In this document: positions 23,110 through 32,398 of the stretch, one piece after another
Layout: each line of letters starts with the position of its first letter
Position numbering within the stretch: the stretch's first letter is position 1
Origin: Halorubrum saccharovorum DSM 1137
GTDB taxonomy: Archaea; Halobacteriota; Halobacteria; Halobacteriales; Haloferacaceae
Assembly: GCF_000337915.1 (NCBI RefSeq)
Contig: NZ_AOJE01000025.1
Coordinates: 45,648 to 82,268, forward strand
Direction: 5' to 3'
Length of the DNA: 36,621 nt
Notes under the pieces: generated by a model
The model's database searches: none
The model's input: the letters and a program-made list of their open reading frames with translations, nothing else
What the model was told of the DNA's origin: nothing
Program-made: the position numbers and the translations under genes

Positions 23110-24282
23110 TCACGCTCCGTCGCTGCCGATTAGGTGCGCGTCTTCGGGATCGAAGCCGACGACGACCTCCCCGGAGAGCGGGTCGCGCGTCCGGACCACG
23201 AGGTCTCGCCCGCCCCAGTCGAGGGTCACGCGGGTCGTCTCGCCGAGGAACTCCGCGCTCTCGACGGTCGCCAGAACCCGGCTCTCTCCCTCGTCGATCC
23301 GCAGGTACTCGGGCCGGACGCAGAAGGTGAGGCGGTCGCCGGGCTCGACACCGACACCTTCGCCGACCGCGACCCGCAGCGTCTCGCCGCCGACGTCGAC
23401 GGCGGCGATTCTGGGGGTGTCGTTGCTCTCGGCGTCGTCCGCACCGCCTCCGTCGCCCGCCTCGCCCCCCTCCACGTCGACCACTCGCCCCGCGAAGACG
23501 TTGTTGTCGCCGACGAACTCGGCGACGAACCGGCTCGACGGCTCTCGGTACACCGTCCGCGGGGGCGCGATCTGCTCCGGCGTCCCGTCGCGCATCACCG
23601 CGACGCGGTCGGAGATCGCCAGCGCCTCCTCCTGGTCGTGGGTGACGTAGACGGTGGTAATCGACAGCTCCGACTGAATCTTCCGGACCTGCACCCGGAG
23701 GCGCTCGCGGAGCCGCGCGTCGAGCGCGCTCATCGGCTCGTCTAAGAGGAGGAGGTCGGGACCGGGCGCCAGCGCGCGCGCCATCGCGACGCGCTGCTGC
23801 TGCCCGCCCGAGAGGCTCTCGGGGTCCCGGTCGGCGGCGTCGGGGAGGTCCACCAGTTCGAGCAGTTCGGCGACGCGCTCGTCGCGCGAGACGCCCTCGG
23901 GCGGGTCCGCGAAGTTGAGCCCGTACCCGACGTTCTCGCCGACGGTCATGTGCGGGAACAGCGCGTAGTTCTGGAAGACGACGCCCACGTCGCGCTCCTC
24001 GGGGGGAACCCCCGCGACCGAGTCGCCGGCGAAGCGAATCTCCCCCGCGGTCGGCTCCTCGAACCCCGCGATCAGCCGGAGCGTCGTCGTCTTCCCGCAG
24101 CCGGAGGGGCCGACCAGCGTGAAGAACTCCCCCTCGCGCACGGCGAGGCTCACGTCGTCGACGGCGGCGGTGTCGCCGTAGCGCTTGGTCACGCCGTCGA
24201 GTTCGACGGCAGGGGGGTCGCCGGTCGAGTCGGCGGTCGGGTCGGCGGACGAAGGAGCCCACTCAGAGCCCACGCGTCTCAC
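23110..24282 (-). CDS. ABC transporter ATPase (thiamine/iron-type importer)
   Basis: The product is a 390-residue ATP-binding subunit that powers import. Walker A is GPSGCGKTT with K64, the Q loop is at Q104, the signature LSGGQQQR at 157-164, Walker B LLLLDEP with the catalytic glutamate at 182, and the H loop histidine at 215. A TOBE-type regulatory domain (about 300-385) follows, split by an acidic linker [17 protein letters not shown]. This is the CysA/PotA/FbpC-like class that works with ThiP-like permeases. The GTG start at 24282 overlaps the end of the permease gene by 20 bp, so translation is coupled. Last gene of a three-gene operon; thiamine is inferred from the binding protein. Confidence 0.92.
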   Translation of the reverse strand: MRRVGSEWAPSSADPTADSTGDPPAVELDGVTKRYGDTAAVDDVSLAVREGEFFTLVGPSGCGKTTTLRLIAGFEEPTAGEIRFAGDSVAGVPPEERDVGVVFQNYALFPHMTVGENVGYGLNFADPPEGVSRDERVAELLELVDLPDAADRDPESLSGGQQQRVAMARALAPGPDLLLLDEPMSALDARLRERLRVQVRKIQSELSITTVYVTHDQEEALAISDRVAVMRDGTPEQIAPPRTVYREPSSRFVAEFVGDNNVFAGRVVDVEGGEAGDGGGADDAESNDTPRIAAVDVGGETLRVAVGEGVGVEPGDRLTFCVRPEYLRIDEGESRVLATVESAEFLGETTRVTLDWGGRDLVVRTRDPLSGEVVVGFDPEDAHLIGSDGA

Positions 24283-26113
24283 CCCCGAGCCGCTCGATGA
24301 CGACGAAGCTGAGCCCGGTGACGACGAGGAGGACGACGCCCATTGCGGTCGCCGGTCCGAGCCGACGCCCGATGAACCGTTCGATGGCGACCGGCATCGT
24401 GTACGCGTCGGCGCCGGTCGCGAGCACCACCGTCGCCGTGAACTCTCCGATCGAGATGGCGAACGCGAACGCCGCGCCCGCGACGACGCCCGGCCACACG
24501 AGGGGGAGCTCCACGTCGCGGATCACCCGCGCCCGCGACGCGCCGAGCGCCCGCGCCGACTCGATCAGCGAGCGGTCGAGCCCCTCCAGTCCGGGCGCGA
24601 CCGTCCGGACCACGAACGGGTAGCCCGCGACCGCGTGCGCGACGACGATGGCGACCGCGCCGGTCGCGGCGAACCGCCACCCCGCGATCTCGACGCCGAA
24701 GACGAGCCCGCGGAGGAGCCCGAGCCCGACGATGATCCCCGAGACGGCGAGCGGCGCCATCGCGGCCGCGTCGACCAGCTTCCGCCCGCGGTACCGCCGC
24801 GTCGTCAACACGGCGACGACGACGCCCATCGGGAGCGCGAGCAGGGTCGCGGCGCTCGCGAACGTCAGCGAGTTGCGGATCGCGGGCCACGGGCGCACCT
24901 GAAACGCCGCCCCCGTCCGCTGGCGGTCGACCAAGAACCGGTAGTGGTCGAGCGTGAGCGCTCCGTCCCCACCCGTGACGCTCGCGAGGGTCATCGAGGC
25001 GATGGGCGCGACGAAGACGAGCCCCGCGACGACGGCGTAGGCGGCGAGGCCGAGCCGGGGCAGGACCTCGCGCGCGGTCGGGGCGCCGGGGAACAGGGAC
25101 TTTCGGGGGAGGGGTCGGACGCCGCGCGAACTGACCGTGTTCCGCGCCTCGTAGCGCAGGTACGCGAGCAGGACGCCCAAGGAGATGACGAGCTCGACGA
25201 TCGCCAGCGCGGCCGCCTCCGCGTAGCTCAGGTCGCGGACGAGCCGGTAGACGAACACCTCGACCGTCGCCAGTTCGAAGCCGCCGAGCGCGAGCACGAT
25301 GGGGAAGGTGCCGAACGTGAACACGAAGGTGAGCGCCGCGCCGGTCAAGACGGCGGGGTACACCTGCGGCGCGACCACGTCGAAGAAGGCCCGGACCGAC
25401 CCCGCGCCGAGGCTCCGGGCGGTCTCGACCGCGCTCGCGTCGACCGACTCCCACGCCGCGGTCGTCACCCGCGCGACGAGCGGCGCGTTGTAAAAGGCGT
25501 GGGCGATCACGATCGCCTCCAGCGTGAACAGGAGGTCGACGGGCGGGAGGCCGAGGAGACCGAGGAGCCCGTTGAGAGTGCCGTTGTCACCGAACGTCGC
25601 GACGAACCCGACCGCGACCATGATCGACGGGAGCACGAACGGGACGATCGTCAGCGACCGCAGGGTGCGCCGCCCCGGGAACTCGAAGCGCGCGAGGAGG
25701 TAGGCGGCCGGGAGCCCCAGGGCGACGCTGGCGACCGTCGAGAGCGCGGCCTGATACGCGGTGAACCCGACGATCCCGAGCCGGCGGTCCGGCCCGAGGA
25801 GGGCGCGCGCGACCGCCAGCGGCGACTCGCCCGAGAACAGTCGAGCGAACTCCCCGAAGTAGAACGGGTCGCGGAACACCTCCGCGAACACGGCGAGGGT
25901 GGGGACGCCGTCGACGACAACCGCTTCGATCAGGACCGTGCCGACCGGGTAGTAGAACGCCGCGACGAGCACGGCGCTCGTGACGACCGCGAGCGCGGTC
26001 AGCAGGCGCCCGCGGAGGCGGTCCGCGACACGGTCGCGAAGGGGTCGCGATCGGTCGGAGTCGGGTGCGCCGTCGGCGTCGGTCGCGCCGTCGGCACCGC
26101 GGCTGGCGTCGGA
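24263..26113 (-). CDS. ABC transporter permease (thiamine/iron-type, fused)
   Basis: The product is a 616-residue membrane subunit with two homologous halves of about six helices each, as in ThiP/FbpB permeases. Each half has the EAA loop that docks to the ATPase: ARSLGAGSVRAFFDVVAPQV in the first, ARALGASRARVIRDVELPLV in the second. Helices include LLTALAVVTSAVLVAAFYYP near the N-terminus. The start is uncertain. GTG at 26113 (used here) lies 10 bp after the stop of the binding-protein gene; GTG at 26167 would overlap it by 44 bp and add 18 low-complexity residues. Confidence 0.9.
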   Translation of the reverse strand, partial: SDASRGADGATDADGAPDSDRSRPLRDRVADRLRGRLLTALAVVTSAVLVAAFYYPVGTVLIEAVVVDGVPTLAVFAEVFRDPFYFGEFARLFSGESPLAVARALLGPDRRLGIVGFTAYQAALSTVASVALGLPAAYLLARFEFPGRRTLRSLTIVPFVLPSIMVAVGFVATFGDNGTLNGLLGLLGLPPVDLLFTLEAIVIAHAFYNAPLVARVTTAAWESVDASAVETARSLGAGSVRAFFDVVAPQVYPAVLTGAALTFVFTFGTFPIVLALGGFELATVEVFVYRLVRDLSYAEAAALAIVELVISLGVLLAYLRYEARNTVSSRGVRPLPRKSLFPGAPTAREVLPRLGLAAYAVVAGLVFVAPIASMTLASVTGGDGALTLDHYRFLVDRQRTGAAFQVRPWPAIRNSLTFASAATLLALPMGVVVAVLTTRRYRGRKLVDAAAMAPLAVSGIIVGLGLLRGLVFGVEIAGWRFAATGAVAIVVAHAVAGYPFVVRTVAPGLEGLDRSLIESARALGASRARVIRDVELPLVWPGVVAGAAFAFAISIGEFTATVVLATGADAYTMPVAIERFIGRRLGPATAMGVVLLVVTGLSFVVIERLGGETRGL

Positions 26114-26123
26114 CACGCCGCCG

Positions 26124-27422
26124 TCAGTTCCCGGCGAACTGCCGCTCCCAGTCTTCGACCCACTCACTGACCGAGCCTTGGAGCTCGTCGTACGTGAACG
26201 TCACCGGTTCGGAGGGCTCCTGGGCCAGTTCGGCGTAGTCCTCGGGGAGCTCGGCGGTGTCGGTCGCGGGGAACGCGACGTTGCGCTCGGCGATCACGCC
26301 CTGCACGTCCGGCTCCAGCATGAACGACATGAACTCGCGGGCGAGTTCGGGCTCGGCGGCGTCGGCGAAGACGGCCATCCCCTCCGGGTTGGCGTACGCC
26401 TGATCGTTCAAAAAGCGGATCTGGTGTTTCTCCAGGTCCTGTCCCTCCATGTCCGCGAACACCTGGTCGGTGGAGTAGGAGACGACCATCGGGGCTTCGC
26501 CCTCGCTCCAGGCGGCGTAGGCGTCGTCCCACGAGCCGAGCACGCGCACGTCGTTCTCCTGTAGTTCCGCCCAGTAGTCGAGGTAGTCGTAGTCGGGGTC
26601 GCCGTCGCCGCCCTCGACCGCGCCGTCCGGCCCGTCTCCGAACCGGTGGACCGTGTGGAGCAGGAACGACCGCCCCGTGGACGAGGCGCCGGGGTTCTGC
26701 GCGATGAGCGCGCCCGCGTGCTCGTCGTCGAGGAGGCCGTCGAACGTCTCCGGCGCCTCGGTCGCGGTGCCGTCGTACACGAGGCTCACGTAGCCGGTGT
26801 CGAAGGGAACGGCGCGGTCGAACGGGTCGAACAGGAGCCCGTCGCGCACGTCGCCGAACCCCGCGACCTCGCCGCGCTCCGCGAACAGGTCGCCGTCGAG
26901 CGTCTCGTCGACGCGCACGAGGTCCTCGGTGGTGAGCCCGACGTAGAGGTCGGCGTCGATCGACACGCCCGAACTGGCGCGCTCGACGTAGTAGTTCACC
27001 TCGTTGTCCGGGGTCGCCCACTCCAGTTCGGCGTCGAACCGCGACTCGAACTCCTCTTTGAGCCACTCGCCCGGGCTCACCGACGGCGCGTCGATGAAGC
27101 TGCTGTAGGTCGCGACCGTCAGCGTGGGCGTCTCCTGGTCGTCGCCGTCATCACCGCCCTCGCCATCGCCACCGTCCTCGCCGTCGGTCCCATCGCCCCC
27201 GCCCGCTCCGTCGCTTCCGTTCGATCCGTCGCTTCCGTCTCCGCCGTCCGTCGGCTCGGCGCTACACCCCGCGAGCGCGACGGCCCCCGCCGCGCCGCCG
27301 AGCGCGAGGAACCGCCGCCGCGTGGAACGCCCGGCGGAGCCGCCCGCGTCGCCACGGGAGTCCGCCTGCCGGTCGTCGAGGGCGTCGCGCCGGTCCGTCT
27401 CGATCGCCTCGTCATCAGTCAT
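26124..27422 (-). CDS. Thiamine-type ABC substrate-binding lipoprotein
   Basis: The product is 432 residues. A Tat signal with TRRRFLALGG (34-43) leads to the lipobox LAGC with C53, so the protein is exported folded and tethered by lipid. A glycine/aspartate linker (58-97) follows. The binding domain resembles the thiamine-binding protein TbpA: TLTVATYSSFIDAPSVSPGE at the start, YSTDQVFADMEGQ, and FLNDQAYANPEGMAVF and NVAFPATDTAELPEDYAEL near the end. Iron- and sulfate-type binding proteins are relatives, so the ligand is probable, not proved. The start MTDDEAIETD at 27422 is leaderless behind a TATA box; an upstream in-frame start at 27473 is not preferred. First gene of the operon, followed by permease and ATPase. 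Confidence 0.88.
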   Translation of the reverse strand: MTDDEAIETDRRDALDDRQADSRGDAGGSAGRSTRRRFLALGGAAGAVALAGCSAEPTDGGDGSDGSNGSDGAGGGDGTDGEDGGDGEGGDDGDDQETPTLTVATYSSFIDAPSVSPGEWLKEEFESRFDAELEWATPDNEVNYYVERASSGVSIDADLYVGLTTEDLVRVDETLDGDLFAERGEVAGFGDVRDGLLFDPFDRAVPFDTGYVSLVYDGTATEAPETFDGLLDDEHAGALIAQNPGASSTGRSFLLHTVHRFGDGPDGAVEGGDGDPDYDYLDYWAELQENDVRVLGSWDDAYAAWSEGEAPMVVSYSTDQVFADMEGQDLEKHQIRFLNDQAYANPEGMAVFADAAEPELAREFMSFMLEPDVQGVIAERNVAFPATDTAELPEDYAELAQEPSEPVTFTYDELQGSVSEWVEDWERQFAGN

Positions 27423-27445
27423 TACCTGGTTGTTGCACCCAGTGG

Positions 27446-27454
27446 TTACATAAG
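27446..27454 (-). promoter_or_regulatory. TATA box of the thiamine-type importer operon
   Basis: On the minus strand the site reads CTTATGTAA, 24-32 bp before the ATG at 27422. It supports that start and a leaderless message for the three-gene operon. Confidence 0.55.
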
Positions 27455-27529
27455 GGATCCGTGTCGGCGGCACCGGAGTCGGCGGTCGGGAGGAGGAGAC
27501 GCGACGCCGCGAGTCGGCCCGATCCGGCG

Positions 27530-27580
27530 CGTATCCGCCGCGTATCTGGCGCGAGTCCCCCGATCCGCTACGTATCCGGC
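27530..27580. repeat. CGTATCYGSC motif, three copies
   Basis: The motif starts at 27530, 27541 and 27571, spacings of 11 and 30 bp, close to one and three helical turns. It lies between the divergent importer operon and the lipoprotein gene. Regularly phased repeats in a divergent promoter suggest a regulator site; no regulator gene is adjacent. Confidence 0.35.
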
Positions 27581-27640
27581 GGTATCACCCCCGGTAGCGC
27601 CGTCGACACCAATTTACCGCGTCCCGACCTTCACGACTTC

Positions 27641-28486
27641 ATGAGCGAGAAGCCGATCGGAGGGGAACCGGCGGGATCGATCGGGAACACGGCCGGCGTC
27701 ACGCGGCGCCGCGTGCTCGCTGGCGGGGGAGCCGTCGCCGTCGCTGGACTGGCGGGCTGTCTGGGCACCCGCAACGGACCGGTGCCGGAGCCGGAGGTGA
27801 CCAGCGACCGGATCGGCGACGGGTGGCGGCTCCTCGACGAGTCGGAGAGCACGGTGTTCGAGCAGTCCTACGGCCCGGTGACGGTGACCGCGCTCGAACA
27901 CACGCGGATCTACGAGTACGTCTCGGTCGCCGAGGCGCTGTCGGAGACGGTCGGCGCGAGCGGGTCGCCGGTCGTCTTCTTCGCCACCCGGATCGACGTC
28001 CGACCGGCGATCGACAGCCTTCCCGCCGGGATCGGGCGGGACCGGCTGATGTCGGAGGTGGAGACGGCCGCGGTCGACGCGTTCCGGTCGCAGCTGAACG
28101 CGAGCGGGATCGAGAACGTCGAGATCGTCGACCGGGGAACGAGCACCGTGGAGACCGGCCACACCGCGACGACGTGGCAACTGGGGGGCGAGTTCACCTT
28201 CGACGGCGAGGTCCCGCTTCCGGACGGGTCGGCGAGGGCGATCAGCGAGACCGTCGAGATCGAGTCGCGGCTGGGCGTCTGGCACGACGGCACCGACGTG
28301 CTCGTCGCCGGCGGCGCGTACCCGGCGGAGCCGCTCACGCAGGTGATCGACGACGCCCTCCCGAACCTGATCGACGCCGAGACCTTCCTCGAAGAGACGG
28401 CCGACGCGGAGGCGAGGGAGGCGCTCGCGACGGAGCCCGGGACCTTCGACGAAGAGGTCTCGGCGCTGCTCGTCTCGGTGGAGTGA
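27641..28486 (+). CDS. Tat-exported lipoprotein, DUF6517-like
   Basis: The product is 281 residues. A Tat signal TRRRVLAGGG (21-30) leads to the lipobox LAGC with C40, so it is anchored at the outside of the cell membrane. The rest is a soluble acidic domain without known catalytic residues, including VTVTALEHTRIYEYVSVAEA and VVFFATRIDVRPAIDSLPAG. It resembles the haloarchaeal DUF6517 lipoproteins, from memory. The ATG at 27641 is preceded at about 26-30 bp by AATTTACC. The frame is open upstream to 27461, but the Tat signal fixes the start. Function is unknown; the shared intergenic region with the importer operon hints at co-regulation. Confidence 0.8.
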   Translation: MSEKPIGGEPAGSIGNTAGVTRRRVLAGGGAVAVAGLAGCLGTRNGPVPEPEVTSDRIGDGWRLLDESESTVFEQSYGPVTVTALEHTRIYEYVSVAEALSETVGASGSPVVFFATRIDVRPAIDSLPAGIGRDRLMSEVETAAVDAFRSQLNASGIENVEIVDRGTSTVETGHTATTWQLGGEFTFDGEVPLPDGSARAISETVEIESRLGVWHDGTDVLVAGGAYPAEPLTQVIDDALPNLIDAETFLEETADAEAREALATEPGTFDEEVSALLVSVE

Positions 28487-28538
28487 GCTCGCGGTCCGCG
28501 GGCGCCCGCCGGAACCGACTCCCGGCCGAACCGACCCG

Positions 28539-28544
28539 TTTAAT
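28539..28544 (+). promoter_or_regulatory. TATA box of hisA
   Basis: TTTAAT lies 25-30 bp before the ATG at 28569, supporting a leaderless hisA transcript. Confidence 0.55.
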
Positions 28545-28568
28545 CCGGGCCCGCGACTGTGTCCCGGT

Positions 28569-29327
28569 ATGAGCGGCTTCCCTTCCTTCGAGGTGATCCC
28601 CGCCGTCGACGTGCAGGACGGCGAGGTCGTCCAGCTGGTCGGCGGCGAGCGCGGCACGGGCAAGCGGTACGGCGATCCGGTCGAGGCCGCCGAGCGCTGG
28701 ATCGAGGCGGGCGCCGAGACGCTCCACCTCGTCGACCTCGACGGCGCGTTCGAGGGCGAGCGCGTCAACGCCGGCGCGATCGAGGCGGTGGTGGAGGCGG
28801 TCGGCGGCGACGATGAGGGCGAGGACGGGGTCGGCCTCCAGCTCGGCGGCGGCATCCGGGGCGCCGAGGGCGCACGCGACCTCCTCGATCTGGGGCTCGA
28901 CCGCGTGATTTTGGGCACCGCGGCGGTAGAGACGCCCGAGATAGTCGCCGAGATCGACGAGACGCATCCCGGCAGCGTCGTCGTCAGCCTCGACGCGAAG
29001 GACGGCGAGGTCGTCGTGAGCGGGTGGACCGAGGGGACCGGTCTCGACCCCGCCGAGGCGGCCGCGCGCTACGAGGAACTGGGCGCGGGCGCGATCCTCT
29101 TCACGAACGTCGACGTGGAAGGGCAGTTAGAGGGGATCGACCGCGAAGCGGTCGCGAGCGTCGTCGACGCGGTGGACATCCCGGTTATCGCGTCCGGCGG
29201 CGTGGCGAGCGTCGACGACGTGGTCGCGCTGAAGGAGGGCGGGGCGGCCGCGGTCGTGGTCGGCACCGCGCTGTACGAGGGCGAGTTCACGCTGCGGGAG
29301 GCGCAGGACGCGGCGGACGGGGCGTGA
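28569..29327 (+). CDS. hisA: HisA phosphoribosylformimino isomerase
   Basis: The product is a 252-residue (beta-alpha)8-barrel enzyme that isomerises ProFAR to PRFAR in histidine synthesis. FEVIPAVDVQDGEVVQLVGG near the N-terminus carries the catalytic D14, and SLDAKDGEVVVSGWTEGTG holds the second catalytic aspartate. The phosphate-binding loops are LGGGIRGAE and VIASGGVASVDDV followed by AAVVVGTALYEG. Length is slightly above the usual 240 because of an acidic loop (GGDDEGEDGVG) near residue 80. Leaderless start at 28569 with a TATA box. hisB lies 2.4 kb downstream, separated by an unrelated leftward permease operon. Convergent with the USP gene. Confidence 0.95.
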   Translation: MSGFPSFEVIPAVDVQDGEVVQLVGGERGTGKRYGDPVEAAERWIEAGAETLHLVDLDGAFEGERVNAGAIEAVVEAVGGDDEGEDGVGLQLGGGIRGAEGARDLLDLGLDRVILGTAAVETPEIVAEIDETHPGSVVVSLDAKDGEVVVSGWTEGTGLDPAEAAARYEELGAGAILFTNVDVEGQLEGIDREAVASVVDAVDIPVIASGGVASVDDVVALKEGGAAAVVVGTALYEGEFTLREAQDAADGA

Positions 29328-29370
29328 GCCCCGAACGCCGCTGAGGCGACGCCCCTCCCCCGCGGCGCGA

Positions 29371-30168
29371 CTACTCTTCCGGGCGCTCGCGCTGGACGAC
29401 GAGCACCGGACCGAGGAAGCGCTCGGCCACCTGTTCCGACGGCATCCCGAAGACGAACGTGGTGACGGACGGGTCCGTCTCGCCCATCACCACCGCGTCG
29501 TGCGACTCGGCCCGGCCGGCGATGGCGTCGATCGGGACGTCCGCGTCCTCGACGAGCGTCTCGATCCTGTCAGGAGCCATCCCGCGCTCGACGAGGTCGG
29601 CTCTCACCCCGTTCAGGAACGACTTCCCGTCGTCGGGGGTCTCGCCGTCGCCGAGGGCGTGGTACAGCGTCACGTCGACGCCCGCGTCGGCGAACAGCCC
29701 GGCGACGAGCCGGGTGTTCCGCCCGACGCCGACCGTCCCGCGGAGCGCGACGAGCACCGACTCCACGCGCTCCGCGCTGTTCGGGACCAACACCGCGAGA
29801 CAGTCGTATTCGTAGATGAGCCGGTCGATCGTCGTCTCCCCGTCGTGGGTGAACACGAGCCGCGTCTCGACGTCGGCGCCGGCCGCGGCGAGGGAGGCAG
29901 CGAACTCGTCGAGCTTCGACATCGCCGTCTCCCCGAACTGCTCGCGCGCCTGCTCGGTCGCCGTCTGATCGGGGAGCACGTGATACCCGAGCAGCACGAC
30001 GCGGGCGTTCGCGAGCAGCTCCGGCGTGCCGGGGGGCGGCGACTCCCCCTCCAACACCTCCAGCGGGACCAACACCGAGGGTCGGGCGCTCTCCGGCCGG
30101 TCCCCGTCCGCGGTCTGTCCGTCGGTTTCGGCCTGTTCCCCGCCGTCGTCCGTGGGTGTCTCGGTCAT
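29371..30168 (-). CDS. Tandem universal stress protein
   Basis: A 265-residue cytoplasmic protein with two USP-like halves. The first (about 30-150) begins SVLVPLEVLEGESPPPG and contains LLGYHVLPDQTATEQAREQF; the second ends with VVMGETDPSVTTFVFGMP and GPVLVVQR. The nucleotide loop of the classic family is not clearly kept. The ATG shares one base with the permease stop (TGATG) and has GGAG 7-10 bp before it, so translation is coupled to the permease gene. By analogy to the fused protein at 16169, this is probably the regulatory partner of that permease. An upstream in-frame start at 30354 lies inside the permease and is rejected. Confidence 0.88.
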   Translation of the reverse strand: MTETPTDDGGEQAETDGQTADGDRPESARPSVLVPLEVLEGESPPPGTPELLANARVVLLGYHVLPDQTATEQAREQFGETAMSKLDEFAASLAAAGADVETRLVFTHDGETTIDRLIYEYDCLAVLVPNSAERVESVLVALRGTVGVGRNTRLVAGLFADAGVDVTLYHALGDGETPDDGKSFLNGVRADLVERGMAPDRIETLVEDADVPIDAIAGRAESHDAVVMGETDPSVTTFVFGMPSEQVAERFLGPVLVVQRERPEE

Positions 30169-31583
30169 CAGAAGTCTCCTTTGAGTTCGACATCGGTCGC
30201 GTAGTACCTGTACCAACCGTACGCGGCGACCATAACCGCGATCCCGACGCCGATCGACGCCAACTGCATGAACGCGATGAGCGCGAAGCTCGCGATCCCG
30301 CCGACGCCGGCGACCGCGAACCCCGCCGGACAGCGGAACGACGGGTCGTACCACGGTGGGTCCTCCCGGCGGAGCCGGATCAGCGCGACGCAGATCAGTC
30401 CGTACATCACGAGGTGGAGGAACGACGCGACCTCCGCGAGCAGCTCCACCTGTCCCGTCGCGGCCAGCACGACGATCGGACCGCCGGCGAGCCCGAGCGC
30501 GACGTGCGGGGTGCCGTACGCGAGGTTGAGCCGGCTCGCGACCCCGGGAATGACCCCGTCGCGGCTCACCGCGTACACCGCCCGGGAGGCGCTGAGGATC
30601 GAGGCATTCGCGCTGGAGAAAGTCGCCAACAGCCCGGCGATGACGATCGCCAGCGCGCCCGGGAACCCGATGAACGCCCGCGCGACCTCGACCATCGCGG
30701 TCTCGCCGAACTCGCCGAGGCGACCGCTGCCGAACGCGCTCGTCGCGACGAAGATCGTGACGACGTAGAAGACCCCGACGAGGAGCACGGAGCCGACCAT
30801 CGCCAGCGGCAGGTTCCGACTCGGCTCCCTGATGTCGCCGGCGACGGTCGCGACCTGCGCGAACCCGAGGTAGGAGGTGAACACGAGCGCCGCCGTCTGG
30901 AGGACCGGCAGCGCGCCGCCAGGCGGGAAGAAGCGCTCCGGCGTGCTCTCGGCCCCGAACACGCCGAGCGCGTCGAGGGAGCCGTAGCTCAGGAAGAGCG
31001 TGAGAATGACCAGGAGGAGGATCACGATCGCGTTCTGGAGCGCCGCGGTGTTCTCGGTCCCGAAGAGGCTGAGGACCGTGAGCCCGACGCCGAAGGCGAC
31101 CCCCAGGGGAACCGCCGGATCGATCGGGAGCGCGATCCCCGCTTCGAGGAACACCTGCCCCGCGTAGCTCCCCAGGCCGACGAGGTAGAACGCGGAGGCG
31201 AACACCAGCCCGAGCCAGAGCCCGATCCCGACGACCGCGCCGGCGGCGGTGCCGAGCCCGCGCGAGATGAAGAAGTACCCGCCGCCGCTGCGCGGCATGG
31301 CGGTGGCGAGCTCCGACGCCGGCAGCGCGACGAGGAGCGCGACGACCGCCCCGATCGCGAACGAGAGCGCCGCCGCCGGGCCGGCGTTCTCGGCCGCCAG
31401 CCCGGGGAACACGAAGATCCCCGCGCCGATCATCGTCCCCACGCCGATCGCGAGGCCGCCGACGAGCCCGATCGTCCGTTCGAGCTCCCCTTCGCCGGTG
31501 TCGGCGTCGACGACGTCGGCGAGCGCGTCGGGGACCTCGACGTCGGGAGGCTCGGTGACGTCAGAGGGTTCGGATCCGTCCAT
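30168..31583 (-). CDS. APC-family amino acid permease
   Basis: A 471-residue membrane protein with about 12 helices of the amino acid-polyamine-cation type. The first helix holds [20 protein letters not shown], the family substrate motif. [16 protein letters not shown] follows the second helix. It is closely similar in plan to the permease half of the fused protein at 16169 (both have SSANASILS before a late helix). Start at [12 protein letters not shown] (31583), leaderless or short leader, with ATATTTG at about 31612-31618; the open frame extends to 31778 but has no promoter there. It shares a divergent region with hisB and is coupled to the USP gene behind it. Confidence 0.9.
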   Translation of the reverse strand: MDGSEPSDVTEPPDVEVPDALADVVDADTGEGELERTIGLVGGLAIGVGTMIGAGIFVFPGLAAENAGPAAALSFAIGAVVALLVALPASELATAMPRSGGGYFFISRGLGTAAGAVVGIGLWLGLVFASAFYLVGLGSYAGQVFLEAGIALPIDPAVPLGVAFGVGLTVLSLFGTENTAALQNAIVILLLVILTLFLSYGSLDALGVFGAESTPERFFPPGGALPVLQTAALVFTSYLGFAQVATVAGDIREPSRNLPLAMVGSVLLVGVFYVVTIFVATSAFGSGRLGEFGETAMVEVARAFIGFPGALAIVIAGLLATFSSANASILSASRAVYAVSRDGVIPGVASRLNLAYGTPHVALGLAGGPIVVLAATGQVELLAEVASFLHLVMYGLICVALIRLRREDPPWYDPSFRCPAGFAVAGVGGIASFALIAFMQLASIGVGIAVMVAAYGWYRYYATDVELKGDF

Positions 31584-31713
31584 ACCGTGTGGAGGTGACT
31601 CACGGACGTGACAAATATCCCCCGCCAATCCGGGGGGCGGTCGGAATCTCCGGGCGGGTGCCACGACCCCGCCCACCCGCAACCCACTTACGAATCGCCC
31701 GCGAGGAGCCGGT

Positions 31714-32310
31714 ATGAGCGACCACGAGCGCGCGGCCGCCGTCTCGCGGGAGACCGGTGAGACGACGATCGACCTCACCCTCGCGATCGACGGCGACGGC
31801 GACAGCGAGGTCTCGACCGGGATCGGCTTTTACGATCACATGCTGGCGTCGTTCGCCAAGCACGGCCTCTTCGACCTCACCGTCGACTGCGACGGCGACC
31901 TCGACATCGACGACCACCACACGGTCGAGGACGTGGCGATCTGCCTCGGCGAGGCGTTCGACGAGGCGCTCGGCGACAAGCGGGCCATTCGGCGGTACGC
32001 CGACCGGCGGGTCCCCCTCGACGAGGCGGTCGCGAGCGTCGTCGTCGACGTGGCCGGCCGGCCGTACTACGAGTTCGAGGGGGAGTTCTCTCAGGAGTCG
32101 GTCGGGGAGTTCACGAGCGTCATGGCCGACCACTTCGCGATGTCGCTGGCCCACAACGCCGGCCTGACGCTCCACGCCGCGATCGAGACGGGAGACAACG
32201 CCCACCACGAGGTCGAGGCGCTGTTCAAGTCTCTCGCGCGCGCGCTCGACGACGCGACGCGGCTCGACGGGCGCCGCAGCGACACGCCGAGCACGAAGGG
32301 CGAGCTGTAG
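31714..32310 (+). CDS. hisB: HisB imidazoleglycerol-phosphate dehydratase
   Basis: The product is a 198-residue enzyme that removes water from imidazoleglycerol phosphate in histidine synthesis. The metal-binding histidine motifs of both halves are present: [16 protein letters not shown] in the first and [18 protein letters not shown] in the second, with [14 protein letters not shown] and [16 protein letters not shown]. These bind the two manganese ions. Length is normal for the monofunctional enzyme, without the phosphatase half found in enterobacteria. ATG at 31714. It is divergent from the permease operon by 130 bp and is followed by hel308. Confidence 0.95.
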   Translation: MSDHERAAAVSRETGETTIDLTLAIDGDGDSEVSTGIGFYDHMLASFAKHGLFDLTVDCDGDLDIDDHHTVEDVAICLGEAFDEALGDKRAIRRYADRRVPLDEAVASVVVDVAGRPYYEFEGEFSQESVGEFTSVMADHFAMSLAHNAGLTLHAAIETGDNAHHEVEALFKSLARALDDATRLDGRRSDTPSTKGEL

Positions 32311-32367
32311 GCGGAGCCGGCGCGAGGAGCGCCCGCGGCGATCCCCGCCACCGCCCCGTTCCGACGA

Positions 32368-32373
32368 TTTAAA
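32368..32373 (+). promoter_or_regulatory. TATA box of hel308
   Basis: TTTAAA within the palindrome CGATTTAAATCG (32365-32376) lies 26-31 bp before the ATG at 32399. It supports a leaderless transcript for the hel308-cgi121 pair. Confidence 0.6.
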
Positions 32374-32398
32374 TCGGGTCGGGACCCACCCTCCGATA

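Noticed and set aside
27423-27640. TPP riboswitch before the thiamine-type importer
   Set aside because: The operon appears leaderless, with a TATA box 24-32 bp before the ATG, leaving no room for a leader RNA. No conserved thi-box was seen.
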